This document shows, in pieces, positions 50,401 to 61,244 of a stretch of 64,000 bases of DNA. The position numbers were made by a program, and so were the translations under genes. The first letter of the stretch is position 1, and the number at the start of each line of letters is the position of its first letter. The notes under the pieces were generated by a model, which was not told the DNA's origin, searched no databases, and was given only the letters and a program-made list of their open reading frames with translations. Source of the stretch: Staphylococcus chromogenes. GTDB taxonomy: Bacteria > Bacillota > Bacilli > Staphylococcales > Staphylococcaceae. The stretch spans positions 1,426,001 to 1,490,000 of the forward strand of contig NZ_CP118953.1 in assembly GCF_029024625.1 (NCBI RefSeq), in the 5' to 3' direction.

Positions 50401-51719
50401 TCGATAATTTTATCATATTGGTTGGATAAACCCGTTGTTTCCACGTCAAAGACAACATACGTCGCATCTTTTAAAGCGACATCTTTCGGTTTATAAGCAA
50501 TGGGCACCCCATCATCGACGAGCATACCTTCCATCCCATAAATCATTTTAATGCCATTTTTTTCTGCTGCAGCATGGGCATCTGGAAAGGCTTGTACTCC
50601 GTTATGATCTGTGACTGCAATAGCTTCATGCCCCCATTTTGCAGCTTGTGCAACATATTCCCCAATATGAGAGACTCCATCCATTTGACTCATTGAAGTA
50701 TGCAAATGAAACTCTACACGTTTTTCTTCAGCTTTATCTTGTTTTGGACTCCGCTTAATTTCTTCAATGTCTGACATCATCATAACAAGATCACGAATGA
50801 ACATATCCTCCTCGATTCGCCCTTGTGCACGTATCCATTTGCCTTCAGATAAAGCTTTAAAATGATCTAAATCATCTTTGTTTTTACGAGTGAACATCTT
50901 TAGTACAAGTGAATCTGTATAGTCTGTCACTTTTAACTCAACAATATGCCGTCCACTTTTCAATTCTTTAATATTGATATCAAAAATGACACCTTCGATC
51001 GCAACCTTGAATTCCTCTTCGATAATAGATTCAATTGGACGTACGTTTTCAACTTGAATTGGTTTACCAATTTTACATTTATCGACTGTCGTTCCTGATT
51101 CTTCTTGTTTTTGACGGGCTTCTTTTATTTTTTCGATTTTAGAAGTGGCTTCTCGAGCACTTTGTTCATCTTCTTGTTGAATATGTGCTTCTAAGGAGGC
51201 TAAGTCATCATCATGGCCTTGTTCATCCGTTTCAAAAATGACTTTGGAAATATCAAAGCCGCAATTTTTTAATGCCTTCAATAAACTGCCGTTGCACGCT
51301 TTATCAAAATGGTTACGTTCAACATCGTTTTGAACGAGCACTTTTACGACAGAGCCTGACATCATAATTTTCTTCTGTTTCAGTTGTCCTTTAACTTTTG
51401 GTGAAAGCTTTGTTTTATCGATACAGCTAGAAAAATATTTTAAAAGTCGTTCATCTTGGCCTGAGGTATCTTTAATTTGAAATTGGGCGTCCACTGTTGC
51501 GATATCCTTAAAAGCTTCAGCCATTGCATTCATAAAAATTAAATAGTCTTCATATTTCAAAAAATAAGGTAATACAATATGGAAGGTCCATGAACGTTTT
51601 TTTTCAGAAACATCGACCCGTGTTAATTCACCTTCTTCGACAATGGTTTCATCTAAATGTGTCGTTAAATTCAATTGTTGAAGTAGAATCTTAAATTTTT
51701 CATGATTCTGTAATGCCAC
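47409..51719 (-). CDS. polC: DNA polymerase III alpha subunit, PolC type
   Basis: Main replicative polymerase of low-GC Gram-positives, 1436 aa. Order of domains: N-terminal and OB fold (to about 325), PHP domain beginning VEFHLHTSMSQMDG, a DEDD proofreading exonuclease inserted in it (FDVETTGLS to the HHRAIYDTEA motif), then the PHP remainder and palm/fingers with the zinc-ligand CPKCKKSEFFDD segment and PDIDLNFSG catalytic motif. The start is GTG at 51719; AGGTGG lies about 10 bases upstream. It has a terminator before it (proS) and the attenuator after it. Confidence 0.98.
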   Translation of the reverse strand: MALQNHEKFKILLQQLNLTTHLDETIVEEGELTRVDVSEKKRSWTFHIVLPYFLKYEDYLIFMNAMAEAFKDIATVDAQFQIKDTSGQDERLLKYFSSCIDKTKLSPKVKGQLKQKKIMMSGSVVKVLVQNDVERNHFDKACNGSLLKALKNCGFDISKVIFETDEQGHDDDLASLEAHIQQEDEQSAREATSKIEKIKEARQKQEESGTTVDKCKIGKPIQVENVRPIESIIEEEFKVAIEGVIFDINIKELKSGRHIVELKVTDYTDSLVLKMFTRKNKDDLDHFKALSEGKWIRAQGRIEEDMFIRDLVMMMSDIEEIKRSPKQDKAEEKRVEFHLHTSMSQMDGVSHIGEYVAQAAKWGHEAIAVTDHNGVQAFPDAHAAAEKNGIKMIYGMEGMLVDDGVPIAYKPKDVALKDATYVVFDVETTGLSNQYDKIIELAAVKVQNGEIIDKFERFSNPHEKLTETIKNLTHINDDMLKDAPEIKEVLTEFKEWVGDAIFVAHNASFDMGFIDTGYERLGFGPSENGVIDTLELSRTINTSYGKHGLNFLAKKYGVELTQHHRAIYDTEATAYIFIKMLGQLKEKNVHFHKDINQFLSNEDAYKRARPQHVTLIVQNQTGLKNLFKIVSASLVKYYYRTPRIPRSLLDEHREGLLVGTACDEGEVFTAVMQRDQSEVERIAKYYDYIEVQPPALYQDLLDRELIRDHDTLEEIYERILKVGETNQIPVIATGNVHYLHEHDGIARQILIASQPGNPLNRSTLPEAHFRTTDEMLDAFHFLGEDRAKTIVVENTRALAERIEKVVPIKDKLFTPNMDGANEEIRELSYNNAKALYGEDLPQIVIDRLEKELESIIGNGFAVIYLISQRLVKKSLDDGYLVGSRGSVGSSFVATMTEITEVNPLPPHYICPKCKKSEFFDDGSVGSGFDLPDKTCECGTEMIKEGQDIPFETFLGFKGDKVPDIDLNFSGEYQPHAHNYTKVLFGEDKVFRAGTIGTVAEKTAFGFVKGYLNDQGIHKRGAEVDRLVKGCTGVKRTTGQHPGGIIVVPDYMDIYDFTPIQYPADDQSASWMTTHFDFHSIHDNVLKLDILGHDDPTMIRMLQDLSGIDPKTIPVDDKETMGIFSSPETLGVTEEQILAKTGTYGVPEFGTGFVRQMLEDTKPTTFSELVQISGLSHGTDVWLGNAQELVRSGTCTLSSCIGCRDDIMVYLMYAGLEPSLAFKIMESVRKGKGLSEEWEQVMTDNGVPDWYLDSCKKIKYMFPKAHAAAYVLMAVRIAYFKVHYPLYYYASYFTIRASDFDLLTMVKDKDSIRNTVKDMYAKYMDLGKKEKDVLTVLEIANEMAQRGFRMQPVSLEKSKAYEFIIEGDTLIPPFVAVPGLGENVAKRIVEAREEGPFLSKEDLNKKAGVSQKVIEYLDDLGSLPNMPDKAQLSIFDM

Positions 51720-51774
51720 GATATATAAACCACCTTATTTACGCTCAATGCAAGAACGTTTTCGTCTTTTAGAA

Positions 51775-51828
51775 TAAATAAAAGTGAGACGATAAATCAG
51801 GGATTATCCTGATTTCGTCGTCTCACCT
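51775..51828 (-). terminator. Terminator after proS
   Basis: Long stem with arms 51783-51792 and 51818-51827 (GTGAGACGA / TCGTCTCAC) and an inner ATCAGG / CCTGAT hairpin, followed on the minus strand by TTTTATTT. Confidence 0.9.
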
Positions 51829-51916
51829 TGCTATTTACAATGTTCGTTCAAATGGGACGTCATAGCCTCCATTTGACATCATCCATTAACATTATATCAA
51901 ATTTTATATCAAACTG

Positions 51917-53623
51917 TTATTGAATTTGTTCGTATAATTTTGAGATGTAACTCGCTAAATCATCTACGTGTACATCTTCTTTTTCACCATTATCACGACG
52001 TTTGACTTCGACGATACCGTCGCTCGCATTTTTACCCACGACAATGCGCAAAGGTAAGCCAATTAAATCCGCATCATTGAATTTGACACCTGCGCGTTCT
52101 TGACGGTCATCGTAAAGCACTTTGTAATCATCGTTAAATTGATTGTAAATTTGATCTGCCAGTTCACGTTGATCTTCTTTTTTAGGATTCACCGAGATGA
52201 CATGAATATCATATGGTGTAACAGCCTTAGGCCAAATAATCCCATTTTCATCATGATGTTGTTCAATAATCGCACTCAATGTACGAGAGACACCAATACC
52301 ATAACAACCCATCGTCAATGTTTGTTCGCGACCTTGATTGTTGAGTACCGTAGCGTTCATGGCTTCAGAATATTTATTTCCTAACACAAATACTTGGCCG
52401 ACTTCAATACCTTCAGCAAATTTCGCAATGCCTGCGCCTCCACTTAAAGGCTCACCCTCTAAAATAAATCTAAAGTCCCCATAGGCTTCCACTTCAAAAT
52501 CACGGCCAATATTAGCATTAATATAGTGATGGTCGTCTTCATTGGCCCCTACAACGAGATTAGATAAATCTTGGACATAGTGATCTGCATACACTTTAAT
52601 CTCTTTATCAGTAATAGGACCTAATGAGCCTGGTGATGCACCGAGTAAATTGCGAATGTCATTATCGTTGGCTAATTCGACTTGGTCTGTCTTAAAGAAG
52701 TCTTTTAACTTCACATCATTAATTTCATGATGGCCACGAACAAGAATAAGTACAAATTCACCCTCAACTTTAAAAATCATGGATTTTGTAATTTGATCTA
52801 GAGGACGGTCTAAAAATGTCGCTAAGTCTTTAGCCGTTTTTATTTGAGGTGTTGCTATTTTTTCAAGTGGTTGCATGGGTGCTTTTTCCACATTTGATGG
52901 CGTGTAAGGGACTTCTGCTTTTTCAATATTTGCAGCGTAATCACTTTCATCACTGTATACAATTGTATCTTCACCGATGGCACTTAACGCATGGAATTCA
53001 TGCGTATGATTCCCACCAATAGCTCCTGAATCTGCAACAACAGGACGTACATTTAAGCCGACACGTTTAAAAATACGTCCGTATGCATCGTACATATCTT
53101 GATACGTTTGCATTAGTGATTCTTCATCAGTATGAAATGAATAAGCATCTTTCATAATGAATTCACGTCCACGTAATAAACCAAAACGTGGGCGTTTCTC
53201 ATCACGGAATTTTGTTTGAATTTGGAACAATGTTAAAGGCAATTGCTTATATGAACGTAATTCATCCCTCACTAGTGAAGTGATGACTTCTTCATGGGTG
53301 GGCCCTAGTGCGAATTCTCTTTCATTACGATCGTGTAAACGCATGAGTTCAGGACCATAAGCTTCCCAACGTCCTGACTCTTTCCAAAGTTCTGATTGCT
53401 GTAAAACTGGCATAACCACTTCAACTGCATCAATACGTTCCATTTCTTCTCTAATAATTTCAGAGATATTTTGTAACACACGTGTTGCAAGCGGTAAATA
53501 ACTGTAAATACCTGCTGCGTTTTGTTTAATTAAGCCTGCTTTTAATAATAACTGATGACTGACTGCCTCAGCTTCAGCAGGAACTTCTCTTAAAGTGGGT
53601 ATAAATACTTTTGATTGCTTCAT
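51917..53623 (-). CDS. proS: Prolyl-tRNA synthetase
   Basis: Class II synthetase of the bacterial type, 568 aa. Motif 2 is [21 protein letters not shown] and motif 3 is [17 protein letters not shown]; the bacterial editing insertion occupies about residues 225-405 and the anticodon-binding domain the last 100 residues. AGGAGG upstream. It follows rseP by 27 bp in the uppS-cdsA-dxr-rseP-proS run. Confidence 0.97.
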   Translation of the reverse strand: MKQSKVFIPTLREVPAEAEAVSHQLLLKAGLIKQNAAGIYSYLPLATRVLQNISEIIREEMERIDAVEVVMPVLQQSELWKESGRWEAYGPELMRLHDRNEREFALGPTHEEVITSLVRDELRSYKQLPLTLFQIQTKFRDEKRPRFGLLRGREFIMKDAYSFHTDEESLMQTYQDMYDAYGRIFKRVGLNVRPVVADSGAIGGNHTHEFHALSAIGEDTIVYSDESDYAANIEKAEVPYTPSNVEKAPMQPLEKIATPQIKTAKDLATFLDRPLDQITKSMIFKVEGEFVLILVRGHHEINDVKLKDFFKTDQVELANDNDIRNLLGASPGSLGPITDKEIKVYADHYVQDLSNLVVGANEDDHHYINANIGRDFEVEAYGDFRFILEGEPLSGGAGIAKFAEGIEVGQVFVLGNKYSEAMNATVLNNQGREQTLTMGCYGIGVSRTLSAIIEQHHDENGIIWPKAVTPYDIHVISVNPKKEDQRELADQIYNQFNDDYKVLYDDRQERAGVKFNDADLIGLPLRIVVGKNASDGIVEVKRRDNGEKEDVHVDDLASYISKLYEQIQ

Positions 53624-53650
53624 CCTTTATTGCTCCTCCTTAATACATCG

Positions 53651-54931
53651 TTATAAGAAATAACGTTGAATGTCGTTCCATGTGACGAGAACCATAATAA
53701 TGACAACGAAGATGGCCCCAACTGCGACAATTGCAGTTTCTGCTTTTTTGTTCGCTGGCTTTCTAAAAATGGCTTCGTATAAAACGAATAAAATACGTCC
53801 ACCATCAAGGGCAGGGATTGGTAATAAGTTCATAATTCCAAGGTTGACACTGAGTACTGCTGTAAAGTTGATTAACGTAATTAATCCTGTTTTAACGACC
53901 GTATCTACATTTTTGTAAATACCCACCGGCCCATTCAACATATCAAAGCTAAAATGTCCGGTAAAAATACTGCCAATCATGGCGACAACAGCCGTGAAAA
54001 TCAATTTTCCAAATTCTACTGTTTGAGTTAATCCAAAGATTAAGGGCTCAATTGGAGATATTTCTTTGGTAGGTACAAATCCTAACTGATATTCTGTCAC
54101 TTTTTTCGTTTTAGTTAAATTTTGCGTGAGTTTTTTAGGCGAAAACGTTTCTGAATGCACTTTACCGTCACGTTCATATTTTAGTGTTGTCTTTTCGCCA
54201 CTCGTCGCTTTCATTTCTTTTTTAATATCTCGTAGATTATCTGTGGAGTGCCCATTGATTTCAGTTATGACATCTCCCTTTTTAAGTCCTAACTGGGCAG
54301 CAGGCGTATTAGGTGCCACTTGGTCGACTTTGTTGGTCGGTGCCCCTTGCCAATAAGCGAGACCTACGAGTAAAACAGCCGCTAAAATAAAGTTGAATAG
54401 TGGTCCAGCAAATAATGTTAAAAATTTCTGATAAGGTTTTTTATAGGCAAATTGACGTTCTCTTGGTGCAATTTGGATTAAACTTCCATTTTGTACAAAA
54501 AATGCTTTTTTAGCGATAGGATAATGGTGGCGTACTTGATCATAAGCCATAATACCTTCCAAATACAGTTCCTTGTTAAAATCAACTTTTTTAACTTCCA
54601 TCGCTTCCATACGTTGAAATTTATGTTGATCATCTAAAATAATATGCGTAATTTCATCTTGATCATTTAATTTCACTTTGACATGCATCCCTGGTTCAAC
54701 TGGAGCTTCATCCATGCCATCGCCAGCCATTCGGACATAACCTCCGACTGGCAAAAGACGAATCGTATAGAGTGTTTCGTTTTTACGAAAACTTAAAATT
54801 TTTGGCCCCATCCCGATTGCAAATTCTGGGCACATGATCCCCGCACGTTTTGCAAACAACATATGACCATATTCATGCACTGATACAAGTAACCCAAAAA
54901 CACAAATAAATGCAATAATGGTTATAAACAC
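53651..54931 (-). CDS. rseP: Site-2 protease RseP
   Basis: Intramembrane zinc protease, 426 aa. HEYGH zinc motif at residues 19-23 in the first membrane helix, one PDZ-like domain in the middle ([17 protein letters not shown]) and the third-ligand motif [11 protein letters not shown] in the C-terminal membrane region. It cleaves membrane regulators and signal-peptide remnants; staphylococcal targets are only partly known. The start is GTG at 54931 with GAGGTG 9 bases upstream. It begins 6 bp after dxr. Confidence 0.95.
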   Translation of the reverse strand: MFITIIAFICVFGLLVSVHEYGHMLFAKRAGIMCPEFAIGMGPKILSFRKNETLYTIRLLPVGGYVRMAGDGMDEAPVEPGMHVKVKLNDQDEITHIILDDQHKFQRMEAMEVKKVDFNKELYLEGIMAYDQVRHHYPIAKKAFFVQNGSLIQIAPRERQFAYKKPYQKFLTLFAGPLFNFILAAVLLVGLAYWQGAPTNKVDQVAPNTPAAQLGLKKGDVITEINGHSTDNLRDIKKEMKATSGEKTTLKYERDGKVHSETFSPKKLTQNLTKTKKVTEYQLGFVPTKEISPIEPLIFGLTQTVEFGKLIFTAVVAMIGSIFTGHFSFDMLNGPVGIYKNVDTVVKTGLITLINFTAVLSVNLGIMNLLPIPALDGGRILFVLYEAIFRKPANKKAETAIVAVGAIFVVIIMVLVTWNDIQRYFL

Positions 54932-54937
54932 AGATGA

Positions 54938-56071
54938 CTACACCTCGTATTCTTTAGATTTATAATGCGCATCTAGCGCTAAAATTTGCTCAAGTGACGG
55001 ATTGTGAATCACTTCATGTTGATCCATCTCTTTTTTAATTAATCGTTCTATGTCTAAAAATCCAATTTCACGATTTAAAAATTTAGCAACAGCGACTTCA
55101 TTCACAGCATTCAATACTACCGGCATCGTACCACCGATACGGATAGCGTCATACGCATATTGAAGACAACGATAACGATCAAAATCCATTGCTTTAAAAT
55201 GTAACTGTGCAACTTCCGCTAAATTTAACGAAGGTGCCTCGTGTTTTAGTCGATGAGGATACGTAAATGCATATTGAATCGGCATGCGCATGTCCGGTGT
55301 ACCCAACTGCGCCATTACGCTTGTATCAACAAATTCAACCATTGAATGAATAATACTTTCTTTATGTAAAATGGTCTCAATTTGCTCAATTTCTAAATCA
55401 AACAACCATTTTGCCTCAATGACTTCGAAACCTTTATTCATCATTGTTGCTGAATCAATGGTAATTTTATGGCCCATAGACCAGTTCGGATGATTGAGCG
55501 CATCTTCAACGGACACATTTTCTAACGCATCACGTGATAAATCTCGGAAAGAACCCCCACTTGCAGTTATTGTCACTTTTTTAATTTGCTTTTCATCTTC
55601 ACCATTTAAACATTGGAAAATGGCCGCATGCTCTGAATCTACCGGCAAAATATTCACATTGTATTTGCGCGCATGAGTCATGACAAGCTCTCCAGCGACG
55701 ACAAGTGTCTCTTTATTCGCAAGGGCAATGTCTTTGCCTTTCTCAATCGCACGCATCGTCGGTTCTAATCCCACACTACCTAATAATGAATTGAGTACAA
55801 TATCATTTTTTTCATAAGTAGCAACTTCAATTAGCCCTTCCCTTCCGGAAACAACTTTAATATTATACTCGGAAAAATACGTCACATCTTCAGAATTTTG
55901 TACGGCAATGATGTCTGGTTGATGGGTCTTTAATACTTTTTTTGCGTACTCAATATTTTTACCTACTGTAAAGGCAACAAGTTTAAATTCATTAGGATGA
56001 CGTTCGATGACATCAATCGCCTGTGTACCAATCGAGCCAGAAGCGCCTAATATTGCAATATTTTTCATCAT
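54938..56071 (-). CDS. dxr: 1-deoxy-D-xylulose-5-phosphate reductoisomerase
   Basis: Second step of the non-mevalonate isoprenoid route: converts DXP to MEP with NADPH. 377 aa with the NADPH motif [11 protein letters not shown], metal-binding [14 protein letters not shown] and [11 protein letters not shown], and the C-terminal [10 protein letters not shown]. Staphylococci mostly use the mevalonate route; S. aureus lacks dxr, to my memory, whereas the hyicus and pseudintermedius groups have the MEP route, so this gene is itself informative. Start at 56071 (or 56068) with AAGGTG; GTG at 56077 lies too near that site. Product feeds UppS. Confidence 0.94.
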   Translation of the reverse strand: MMKNIAILGASGSIGTQAIDVIERHPNEFKLVAFTVGKNIEYAKKVLKTHQPDIIAVQNSEDVTYFSEYNIKVVSGREGLIEVATYEKNDIVLNSLLGSVGLEPTMRAIEKGKDIALANKETLVVAGELVMTHARKYNVNILPVDSEHAAIFQCLNGEDEKQIKKVTITASGGSFRDLSRDALENVSVEDALNHPNWSMGHKITIDSATMMNKGFEVIEAKWLFDLEIEQIETILHKESIIHSMVEFVDTSVMAQLGTPDMRMPIQYAFTYPHRLKHEAPSLNLAEVAQLHFKAMDFDRYRCLQYAYDAIRIGGTMPVVLNAVNEVAVAKFLNREIGFLDIERLIKKEMDQHEVIHNPSLEQILALDAHYKSKEYEV

Positions 56072-56083
56072 TTTCACTTCACC

Positions 56084-56863
56084 TTACATTTGAATTAAGA
56101 AAAGATACATTAATGGTAACACGAACATAAAACTATCAAATCGGTCTAAAATCCCGCCGTGTCCTGGTAATAAGCGACCAGAATCTTTTACGCCAAAGTG
56201 ACGTTTAAAACCTGATTCAACGAGGTCACCGAGCTGACCGAATGCACTTAAGACGACCGTCATTACAAGTACCCAAATCATACTATAGTCAAAAGGCACG
56301 AAAAACATAAATGCTAATGGCACTAGTAAGCTACACAATAATCCACCAATAAAACCTTCCACCGTTTTATTAGGGCTAATGACAGGCCATAATTTGTGTT
56401 TACCAAATGAACGTCCAAAAAGGTAAGCCCCTGTATCCGTTAACCAAACAATCAACAAACCAAATAAAATATAATGGAGTCCAGCTTCTCGTGTTTCATA
56501 AAAATACATAAAACCAATCCCTACATAGGCGACAGACATGAGGCAAAATGCGGAATCCATAAAACTAAATCTATTTTTAGACATCACTGTATAACTTAAT
56601 AAAATAAAACTTAAAGCAATTAACGATTTTTGTTGTAATACGGGGACCCAAGTGATATCTTGTGGCAACAAAATCAGCACTAAAGCAAGAGCACTGATGA
56701 ATCCCGGAATCGAAAGCAACTGTATACGGTTCATATTCAACAATTCTTTTAGTGCAATTAAAGCAAGAATGGATGTAAACAGCATCCACGTTGTTCCCCC
56801 AATAAGTAAAATAGGGAGAAATACGATTAACGCAACAATCGTTGTAATCGTTCTAACCTTCAT
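56084..56863 (-). CDS. cdsA: Phosphatidate cytidylyltransferase CdsA
   Basis: Makes CDP-diacylglycerol from phosphatidate and CTP, the precursor of phosphatidylglycerol (via PgsA). 259 aa with about seven membrane helices and the family signature near the end: [20 protein letters not shown] and [16 protein letters not shown] after TAGGAG. Overlaps nothing; 13 bp after uppS. Confidence 0.96.
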   Translation of the reverse strand: MKVRTITTIVALIVFLPILLIGGTTWMLFTSILALIALKELLNMNRIQLLSIPGFISALALVLILLPQDITWVPVLQQKSLIALSFILLSYTVMSKNRFSFMDSAFCLMSVAYVGIGFMYFYETREAGLHYILFGLLIVWLTDTGAYLFGRSFGKHKLWPVISPNKTVEGFIGGLLCSLLVPLAFMFFVPFDYSMIWVLVMTVVLSAFGQLGDLVESGFKRHFGVKDSGRLLPGHGGILDRFDSFMFVLPLMYLFLIQM

Positions 56864-56876
56864 AATCTTCTCCTAT

Positions 56877-57638
56877 CTACAATCCCCCAAAACGTCTTTG
56901 TCGAGATTGATATGTTTTAATACATTCTATCAATTCTTGCGCATCAAAATCTGGCCACATTTTTGAATTAAAAATAAATTCACTGTATGATAATTGCCAA
57001 ATTAAGAAATTACTAATACGTTGTTCACCTGATGTGCGAATAAGTAATTCAGGATCAGGGTAATGACTTGTCATTAAATATTTTTGAAATTGTGTTTCAT
57101 CAATGGCTTCAATTGCAGCCTCGTCAGCAGTTCTCATCTCTTGAAATAATGCCTTCATTCCAGAAATAATTTCAGCGCGTCCACCATAATTGATGGCGAA
57201 GATCAGTGTTAATCCTGTGTTTTGTGCAGTTTTTTGTTTGGCCTCTTCAATCGCTTGAATTGTTTTTTGGGGCAACTGGTCGATAAAACCGATGGTCTCA
57301 ACTTTTACATTTTTTTCAATAAGTTCCGGTAAAAATGTATTTAAAAAATTAACGGGTAACCCCATGATATAGTTAACTTCTTCTTCAGGACGTGACCAAT
57401 TCTCTGTTGAAAATGCGTAAAGCGTTAAATATTTAACGTTTAAATCATTTGCTGCACGTGTGATCGTTTTAATAGTTTGCATTCCTTGATAATGTCCTTT
57501 AATTCTAGGCATTTTACGTTGTTTCGCCCAACGTCCATTACCATCCATAATAATGGCAATATGTTCTGGTATATTATGTAAATCTATAGTATCGATTTGA
57601 GATGATTGTTCTTCTTTGTTTTTAAATTTCTTAAACAT
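56877..57638 (-). CDS. uppS: Undecaprenyl pyrophosphate synthase
   Basis: Cis-prenyltransferase that builds the C55 lipid carrier for cell-wall synthesis, using isopentenyl diphosphate. 253 aa with IIMDGNGRWAKQR (catalytic Asp32) near the N-terminus, the FSTENWSRP segment and RTSGEQRISNFLIWQ near the C-terminus. AGGAGG upstream of the ATG. First gene of the run uppS-cdsA-dxr-rseP-proS. A terminator separates it from frr. Confidence 0.97.
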   Translation of the reverse strand: MFKKFKNKEEQSSQIDTIDLHNIPEHIAIIMDGNGRWAKQRKMPRIKGHYQGMQTIKTITRAANDLNVKYLTLYAFSTENWSRPEEEVNYIMGLPVNFLNTFLPELIEKNVKVETIGFIDQLPQKTIQAIEEAKQKTAQNTGLTLIFAINYGGRAEIISGMKALFQEMRTADEAAIEAIDETQFQKYLMTSHYPDPELLIRTSGEQRISNFLIWQLSYSEFIFNSKMWPDFDAQELIECIKTYQSRQRRFGGL

Positions 57639-57739
57639 GCGAGTTCCTCCGAGCCTAATTGCGTCTCATTTTATTATAGTCATTAAAAAGTACAATTATT
57701 TATCATTTTATCACACTCAAATCACTCATTAAATCACAA

Positions 57740-57778
57740 AGAAAAAAACTGTACCAAAGTCTGATTCGGTACAGTTTT
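57740..57778 (-). terminator. Terminator after frr
   Basis: An 11-bp stem (57745-57755 with 57768-57778, AAACTGTACC core) is followed by seven T on the minus strand. Confidence 0.92.
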
Positions 57779-57787
57779 GCAAATGAA

Positions 57788-58342
57788 TTATACAGACATA
57801 ATGTCCTTTTCTTTTTCAGTAACTAATTGATCAATTTGTTTAATTGATTCGTCTGTTACTTTTTGAACATCGTCAGAACCAGAACGTAATTCATCTTCAG
57901 TGATGTCTCCGTCTTTTTCTTGTTTTTTCAATGTATCATTTGCATCGCGACGAATATTACGTACAGAAACTTTCGCATTTTCACCTGTCTTTTTAACTTC
58001 TTTGACAATCTCTTTACGACGTTCCTCAGTAAGCGCCGGTACAGTAATACGAATTACTTCGCCATCACTTGTAGGTGTGACACCTAAGTTTGCTGCATAA
58101 ATGGCTTTTTCAATATCACCTAATGATGTTTTATCATAAGGAGAAATGACCAATAAACGTGCTTCTGGCACACTAATACTTGCCAATTGTTGTACCGGTG
58201 TTGGTGCGCCATAATAATCAACGTTTACACCTGACAATAAATTGGAGTTTGCACGTCCAGCATTGATTTGAGCTAGTTCACGAGATAAATTCTCGATAGA
58301 TTTTTGCATGCGTGATTTTGTATCTTGAATAATTCCACTCAT
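57788..58342 (-). CDS. frr: Ribosome recycling factor
   Basis: 184-aa three-helix-bundle protein that splits post-termination ribosomes with EF-G. Segments [20 protein letters not shown] and [21 protein letters not shown] are typical. GAGGTG before the ATG. 19 bp after pyrH, with which it is usually cotranscribed. Confidence 0.97.
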   Translation of the reverse strand: MSGIIQDTKSRMQKSIENLSRELAQINAGRANSNLLSGVNVDYYGAPTPVQQLASISVPEARLLVISPYDKTSLGDIEKAIYAANLGVTPTSDGEVIRITVPALTEERRKEIVKEVKKTGENAKVSVRNIRRDANDTLKKQEKDGDITEDELRSGSDDVQKVTDESIKQIDQLVTEKEKDIMSV

Positions 58343-58361
58343 AAGATAGTCACCTCTAAAA

Positions 58362-59084
58362 TTATTTTGTAATAATTGTGCCGATTTCTTCTCCTAGAAC
58401 AGCACGTTTAATGTTCCCTTCTTCCATAATTGAGAAGACATTTAACGGGATATTGTTATCCATACAGAATGAAGAGGCTGTAGAATCCATGACTTGTAAG
58501 CCTTCTTGTAACAACTGTAAGTAAGTTAAACGATCATATTTTTTAGCATTTGGATCAACTTTAGGGTCTGCAGAATAAACACCATCAACATTGTTTTTAC
58601 CCATTAAAATGACATCTGCTTCGACTTCAGCTGCTCTTAATGCGGCAGTTGTATCTGTTGAGAAGTATGGATTTCCGATTCCTGCTGCAAAAATAACGAC
58701 ACGTTTCTTCTCTAAATGTCTAATGGCACGTCGACGGATGTAAGGTTCTGCGACTTGTTTCATTTCAATTGACGTTAATACTCGAGTATCACAATCAAGT
58801 TGTTCTAAGCTGTCTTGTAGCGCTAAAGCATTCATCACTGTTGCAAGCATACCCATATAATCCGCAGTACCACGATCCATTCCTAAATCGCTACCCGTTT
58901 TACCACGCCAAATATTGCCGCCACCTACAATTACAGCAACTTCTGTATCCATTTTTGCCACTTCAGCAACTTGCTGAGCAATGCTTTTAATAATCATTGG
59001 ATTTATTCCAAAGCCTTTGTCCCCTGCTAATGCTTCACCACTTAGTTTCAAAACTACACGCTTATATTTTGAAGTTTCAGTCAT
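58362..59084 (-). CDS. pyrH: UMP kinase PyrH
   Basis: Phosphorylates UMP to UDP; amino-acid-kinase fold. 240 aa with [31 protein letters not shown] and the ATP-site segment [19 protein letters not shown] at 59084 follows AGAGAGG and gives 240 aa; the upstream 30 codons of the open frame run through a hairpin region and are rejected. Confidence 0.96.
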   Translation of the reverse strand: MTETSKYKRVVLKLSGEALAGDKGFGINPMIIKSIAQQVAEVAKMDTEVAVIVGGGNIWRGKTGSDLGMDRGTADYMGMLATVMNALALQDSLEQLDCDTRVLTSIEMKQVAEPYIRRRAIRHLEKKRVVIFAAGIGNPYFSTDTTAALRAAEVEADVILMGKNNVDGVYSADPKVDPNAKKYDRLTYLQLLQEGLQVMDSTASSFCMDNNIPLNVFSIMEEGNIKRAVLGEEIGTIITK

Positions 59085-59126
59085 TATAATAACCTCTCTA
59101 TTCGTTTTATGTAAAACAATACAAGT

Positions 59127-59217
59127 AAAGAAGACACACGAGGCATCTTCCTTACACACGGCTTCAATAACCATGAATTGAAGTCATGTAAAGGAGGACA
59201 CAAATGGTGTCTTCTTT
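59127..59217 (-). other. 91-nt nested hairpin between tsf and pyrH
   Basis: Outer arms 59127-59137 and 59207-59217 are perfect (11 bp). Inside, 59149-59156 pairs with 59187-59195 (one bulged base) and 59162-59168 pairs with 59177-59183 (7 bp). No T-run follows on the minus strand. It may be a weak terminator, a processing site or a leader element of pyrH. Confidence 0.6.
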
Positions 59218-59237
59218 CTCATACTAAACCGTGTCTA

Positions 59238-60116
59238 TTATTTCATTTGTCCTTTAACTTCGTCAGCAAAGTTTTCTTCACGTTTTTCTAAACCTTCACC
59301 TACTTCATAACGTACGAAGTCCACTAATTGACCACCTTTTGATTTAAGGAATTCTTCAACAGTTTGATCTGGGTTTTTAACGAAGTCTTGGTTAACAGCA
59401 CAAATTTCTTGTAAATATTTACGCAAACGACCTTCAACCATTTTTTCAACGATGTTTTCAGGTTTACCTTCATTTAATGCTTGTTGTTTTAATACTTCTC
59501 TTTCGTGATTGATTTCTTCTTCACTTACTTGGTCAGAAGAAACATATTTAGGGTTAATCGCTGCAATGTGCATTGCTACGTCTTTAGCTGCTTCTTCGTC
59601 AGTTGTACCTTCAACAACTGAAAGCACACCAATACGTCCACCCATGTGTAAGTAAGCACCAAATGCATCGTTGTCAGTTTTAGTGCGAAGTGCGAAACGA
59701 CGTAAGCTTAATTTTTCACCAATTGTTGAAATCGCTTCGTTCATATGTTCAGAAACTTTTTTACCATTTGGTAATGTTGATTCATTTAACGCTTCAACAG
59801 ATTCAGCTTTCGTTTCAAGGATTTGGTTAGCAATTTCTTTAACTAACTGTTGGAAACCTTCGTTACGTGCAACGAAGTCTGTTTCAGAGTTGATTTCAAC
59901 GATAACCGCTTCGTTACCTTTAACTTCAACATGTGTAATACCTTCTGCTGCAATACGGTCTGCTTTTTTCGCTGCTTTAGCAATACCTTTTTCACGTAAG
60001 TAGTCAATTGCTTTATCGATGTCACCATCTGTTTCTTGTAGCGCTTTTTTACAATCCATCATACCCGCGCCAGTTTTTTCACGTAATTCTTTAACAAGTT
60101 TAGCTGAAATTGCCAT
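59238..60116 (-). CDS. tsf: Elongation factor Ts
   Basis: Nucleotide exchange factor for EF-Tu, 292 aa. UBA-like N-terminus ([23 protein letters not shown]) and core with [13 protein letters not shown] at 60116 (MAISAKL) follows GGAGG by 7 bases; the GTG one codon earlier is not favoured. The last stretch has [17 protein letters not shown]. Follows rpsB after a terminator-like hairpin. Confidence 0.97.
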   Translation of the reverse strand: MAISAKLVKELREKTGAGMMDCKKALQETDGDIDKAIDYLREKGIAKAAKKADRIAAEGITHVEVKGNEAVIVEINSETDFVARNEGFQQLVKEIANQILETKAESVEALNESTLPNGKKVSEHMNEAISTIGEKLSLRRFALRTKTDNDAFGAYLHMGGRIGVLSVVEGTTDEEAAKDVAMHIAAINPKYVSSDQVSEEEINHEREVLKQQALNEGKPENIVEKMVEGRLRKYLQEICAVNQDFVKNPDQTVEEFLKSKGGQLVDFVRYEVGEGLEKREENFADEVKGQMK

Positions 60117-60152
60117 CACTATTCCTCCAATATTATTTCATTATTGTATTTT

Positions 60153-60191
60153 AAAAAAAGGGGCTGGGACATCTTGTTTGTCCTAGTCCCT
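60153..60191 (-). terminator. Partial terminator between rpsB and tsf
   Basis: GGGGCTGGGACA (60160-60171) pairs with TGTCCTAGTCCC (60179-60190) with two mismatches, and seven T follow on the minus strand. Imperfect pairing allows read-through into tsf, which would set the S2 to EF-Ts ratio. Confidence 0.8.
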
Positions 60192-60333
60192 TAAAATGCT
60201 TTCATTCTTAAAATTCAAAATGGTACGTGTTAAATGATATTTAAATCACTATATTCATCACCACTATGACAGGACAGACGAAGAAAATCAAATTATTGAA
60301 AATGTTCAGCTGTCCCTCATTTTAAGATTCTAT

Positions 60334-61122
60334 TTATTTAGACTCAACAGTTTCTTCTGTTTCTTCAGTTGAAGATTTTTCAGTTGCTTCTTCTTCGTTT
60401 AAATCGATGTTTTGCTCTGCAGCAACTTCATCGTTTGATACACCTTGTTGACCTTCTAAAATAGCATCTGCCATTTTACCAGTTAATAATTTAACGGCAC
60501 GAATCGCATCGTCGTTTGCTGGAATAACGTAGTCGATTTCGTCTGGATCACAGTTTGTATCAACAATACCCACGATTGGAATGTTTAATTTACGTGCTTC
60601 AGCAATCGCGTTACGCTCTTTACGAGGGTCAACAACGAATAATGCTTGAGGCATTGATTTCATATCACGAATACCGCCTAAGAATTTAATTAAACGGTCA
60701 TATTCTTTTTTAAGTTCTACAACTTCTTTTTTAGGAAGTACGTCGAATGTACCGTCTTCTTCCATTTTTTCAATTTCAGAAATACGTTTTACACGTTTAG
60801 AAATCGTTTTGTAGTTTGTTAAAATTCCACCTAACCATCTTTGGTTAACGTAGAAATGTCCTGCACGTTCAGCTTCAGCTTTCACTGACTCTTGTGCTTG
60901 TTTTTTTGTACCTACGAATAAGACTTTACCGCCTTCTTCAGATACTTGTTTAATGAAGTTATAAGCTTCTTCTACCTTTTTCACTGTTTTTTGTAAGTCG
61001 ATGATATAAATACCATTTCTCTCAGTGAAGATGTACTTTTTCATTTTTGGGTTCCAACGGCGTGTTTGATGACCGAAGTGAACACCAGCTTCAAGTAATT
61101 GTTTCATTGAAATTACTGCCAT
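60334..61122 (-). CDS. rpsB: 30S ribosomal protein S2
   Basis: 262 aa. [22 protein letters not shown] at the N-terminus is the S2 signature, with [16 protein letters not shown] and [12 protein letters not shown] further on. The C-terminus is an acidic Glu/Thr/Ser tail. AGGAGG precedes the ATG. Strong promoter and structured leader upstream. Confidence 0.98.
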   Translation of the reverse strand: MAVISMKQLLEAGVHFGHQTRRWNPKMKKYIFTERNGIYIIDLQKTVKKVEEAYNFIKQVSEEGGKVLFVGTKKQAQESVKAEAERAGHFYVNQRWLGGILTNYKTISKRVKRISEIEKMEEDGTFDVLPKKEVVELKKEYDRLIKFLGGIRDMKSMPQALFVVDPRKERNAIAEARKLNIPIVGIVDTNCDPDEIDYVIPANDDAIRAVKLLTGKMADAILEGQQGVSNDEVAAEQNIDLNEEEATEKSSTEETEETVESK

Positions 61123-61154
61123 GATTAAAATTCCTCCTATTGGTTAATATCCTC

Positions 61155-61214
61155 CACATGCGCTAACACAAACACGACGAAATGTCGCACCCATTCGTGT
61201 TTTGGCTTCATGTG
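61155..61214 (-). promoter_or_regulatory. Structured rpsB leader
   Basis: Outer arms 61155-61160 and 61209-61214 (CACATG / CATGTG) enclose an 8-bp stem 61170-61177 with 61195-61202. The whole lies between the predicted transcription start and the S2 ribosome site, as would suit autoregulation by S2. That function is inference. Confidence 0.55.
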
Positions 61215-61244
61215 TGTGTTTTGACTTTCTCATAGCCGCATATA

